Source of the DNA: Methylococcaceae bacterium NSM2-1
Lineage (GTDB): Bacteria > Pseudomonadota > Gammaproteobacteria > Methylococcales > Methylomonadaceae
DNA: 6,375 nucleotides
Direction of reading: 5' to 3'
Assembly: GCA_002256705.1 (NCBI GenBank)
Contig: NQJI01000086.1
Location: 1 to 6,375, forward strand
A program made the translations under genes and the position numbers. Shown here one piece after another: positions 5,924 through 6,375 of this stretch (positions within the stretch are counted from its first letter, which is position 1; every line of letters begins with the position of its first letter). A model generated the notes under the pieces. It did no database searches and was not told where the DNA came from. It worked only from the letters and a program-made list of their open reading frames with translations.

Positions 5924-6375
5924 ATGACACATACCCCACGCAAACGCTTTGGTCAGAATTTTTTGCATGACCACAACATTATTTTCAACATAATCTCCAG
6001 CATACAGGCAAAGCCGGATGAACACTGGGTTGAAATAGGCCCGGGACAGGGTGCGTTAACCGAGCCTTTATTGAAACTGGGATTACGTCTTGATGTGATT
6101 GAACTCGACAGAGATCTGGTGGTGTTGCTAAAAGACAAATTCAGACAACAAAAGCATTTGCAAATTTACAGTGCTGATGCCTTGAAATTCGACTTTTCAG
6201 CCCTGGTTGAAGCTAACGAAAAACTGCGTGTCATTGGCAATTTGCCCTATAACATTTCAACACCATTAATGTTCCACTTGCTGGACAACGCTTCTTGCAT
6301 TGAAGACATGCACTTTATGCTGCAAAAAGAAGTAGTTGACCGGATCTGTGCGGCTCCTGGCAGTAAAAAATACGG
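5924..6375 (+). CDS. rsmA: 16S rRNA adenine dimethyltransferase (partial, 3' end off window)
   Basis: RsmA (KsgA) transfers methyl groups from S-adenosylmethionine to two adjacent adenines (A1518 and A1519, E. coli numbering) near the 3' end of 16S rRNA, a late checkpoint in 30S assembly. About 150 codons are present of an expected 265-275. Visible motifs are RKRFGQNFLHD at 6-16, the SAM-binding loop EIGPGQGALTE at 37-47, the acidic end of the next strand at 60-62 (ELD), the catalytic NLPYNIST at 106-113, and the conserved FMLQKEVVDR at 131-140. The ATG lies 4 bp after the pdxA stop without an obvious ribosome site, which suggests translation coupled to pdxA. The pdxA-rsmA order matches the enteric surA-pdxA-ksgA-apaG arrangement. 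The reading frame is intact to the edge. Confidence 0.97.
   Translation, partial: MTHTPRKRFGQNFLHDHNIIFNIISSIQAKPDEHWVEIGPGQGALTEPLLKLGLRLDVIELDRDLVVLLKDKFRQQKHLQIYSADALKFDFSALVEANEKLRVIGNLPYNISTPLMFHLLDNASCIEDMHFMLQKEVVDRICAAPGSKKY

Overview
The window reads as ordinary chromosome from a gammaproteobacterium. It holds a hemCDXY tetrapyrrole cluster on the minus strand and a divergent pdxA-rsmA pair on the plus strand. The HemX/HemY tail behind hemCD and the pdxA-rsmA adjacency are both typical of Gammaproteobacteria. Moderate GC and AT-rich spacers carrying short degenerate repeats would fit a methanotroph-like (Methylococcales) genome, but that narrower placement is a guess from general appearance only.

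Layout. Positions 1-403 hold no intact gene. They carry a 9-bp tandem repeat, a short decayed piece that reads like an IS200/IS605-type Y1 transposase, and a few small palindromes. From 404 to 4578, on the minus strand and transcribed right to left, come hemC, hemD, hemX and hemY. They are tightly packed (4-bp overlap, about 13-bp overlap, 13-bp gap), so they form one operon. Positions 4579-4926 are the divergent control region: a good sigma70-like promoter for hemC, an AT-rich inverted repeat, a tandem CACAGATT octamer inside a weak A-run/T-run inverted repeat, and a weak candidate promoter for pdxA. pdxA (4927-5919) is followed after 4 bp by rsmA (ksgA), which runs off the right edge.

How the genes work together. 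HemC polymerises four porphobilinogens into hydroxymethylbilane, and HemD closes the ring to uroporphyrinogen III, the common precursor of haem, sirohaem and cobalamin. HemX and HemY are inner-membrane proteins that travel with hemCD; their exact biochemical roles are not settled. PdxA acts in pyridoxal-phosphate synthesis. RsmA dimethylates 16S rRNA late in small-subunit assembly.

I found no previously undescribed multi-gene system. The points most worth a second look are the six-copy 18-bp repeat encoding the HemX tail, the run of non-ATG starts in the hem operon (TTG, TTG, GTG), the transposase relic beside the end of hemY, and the repeat-bearing spacer between the two operons.
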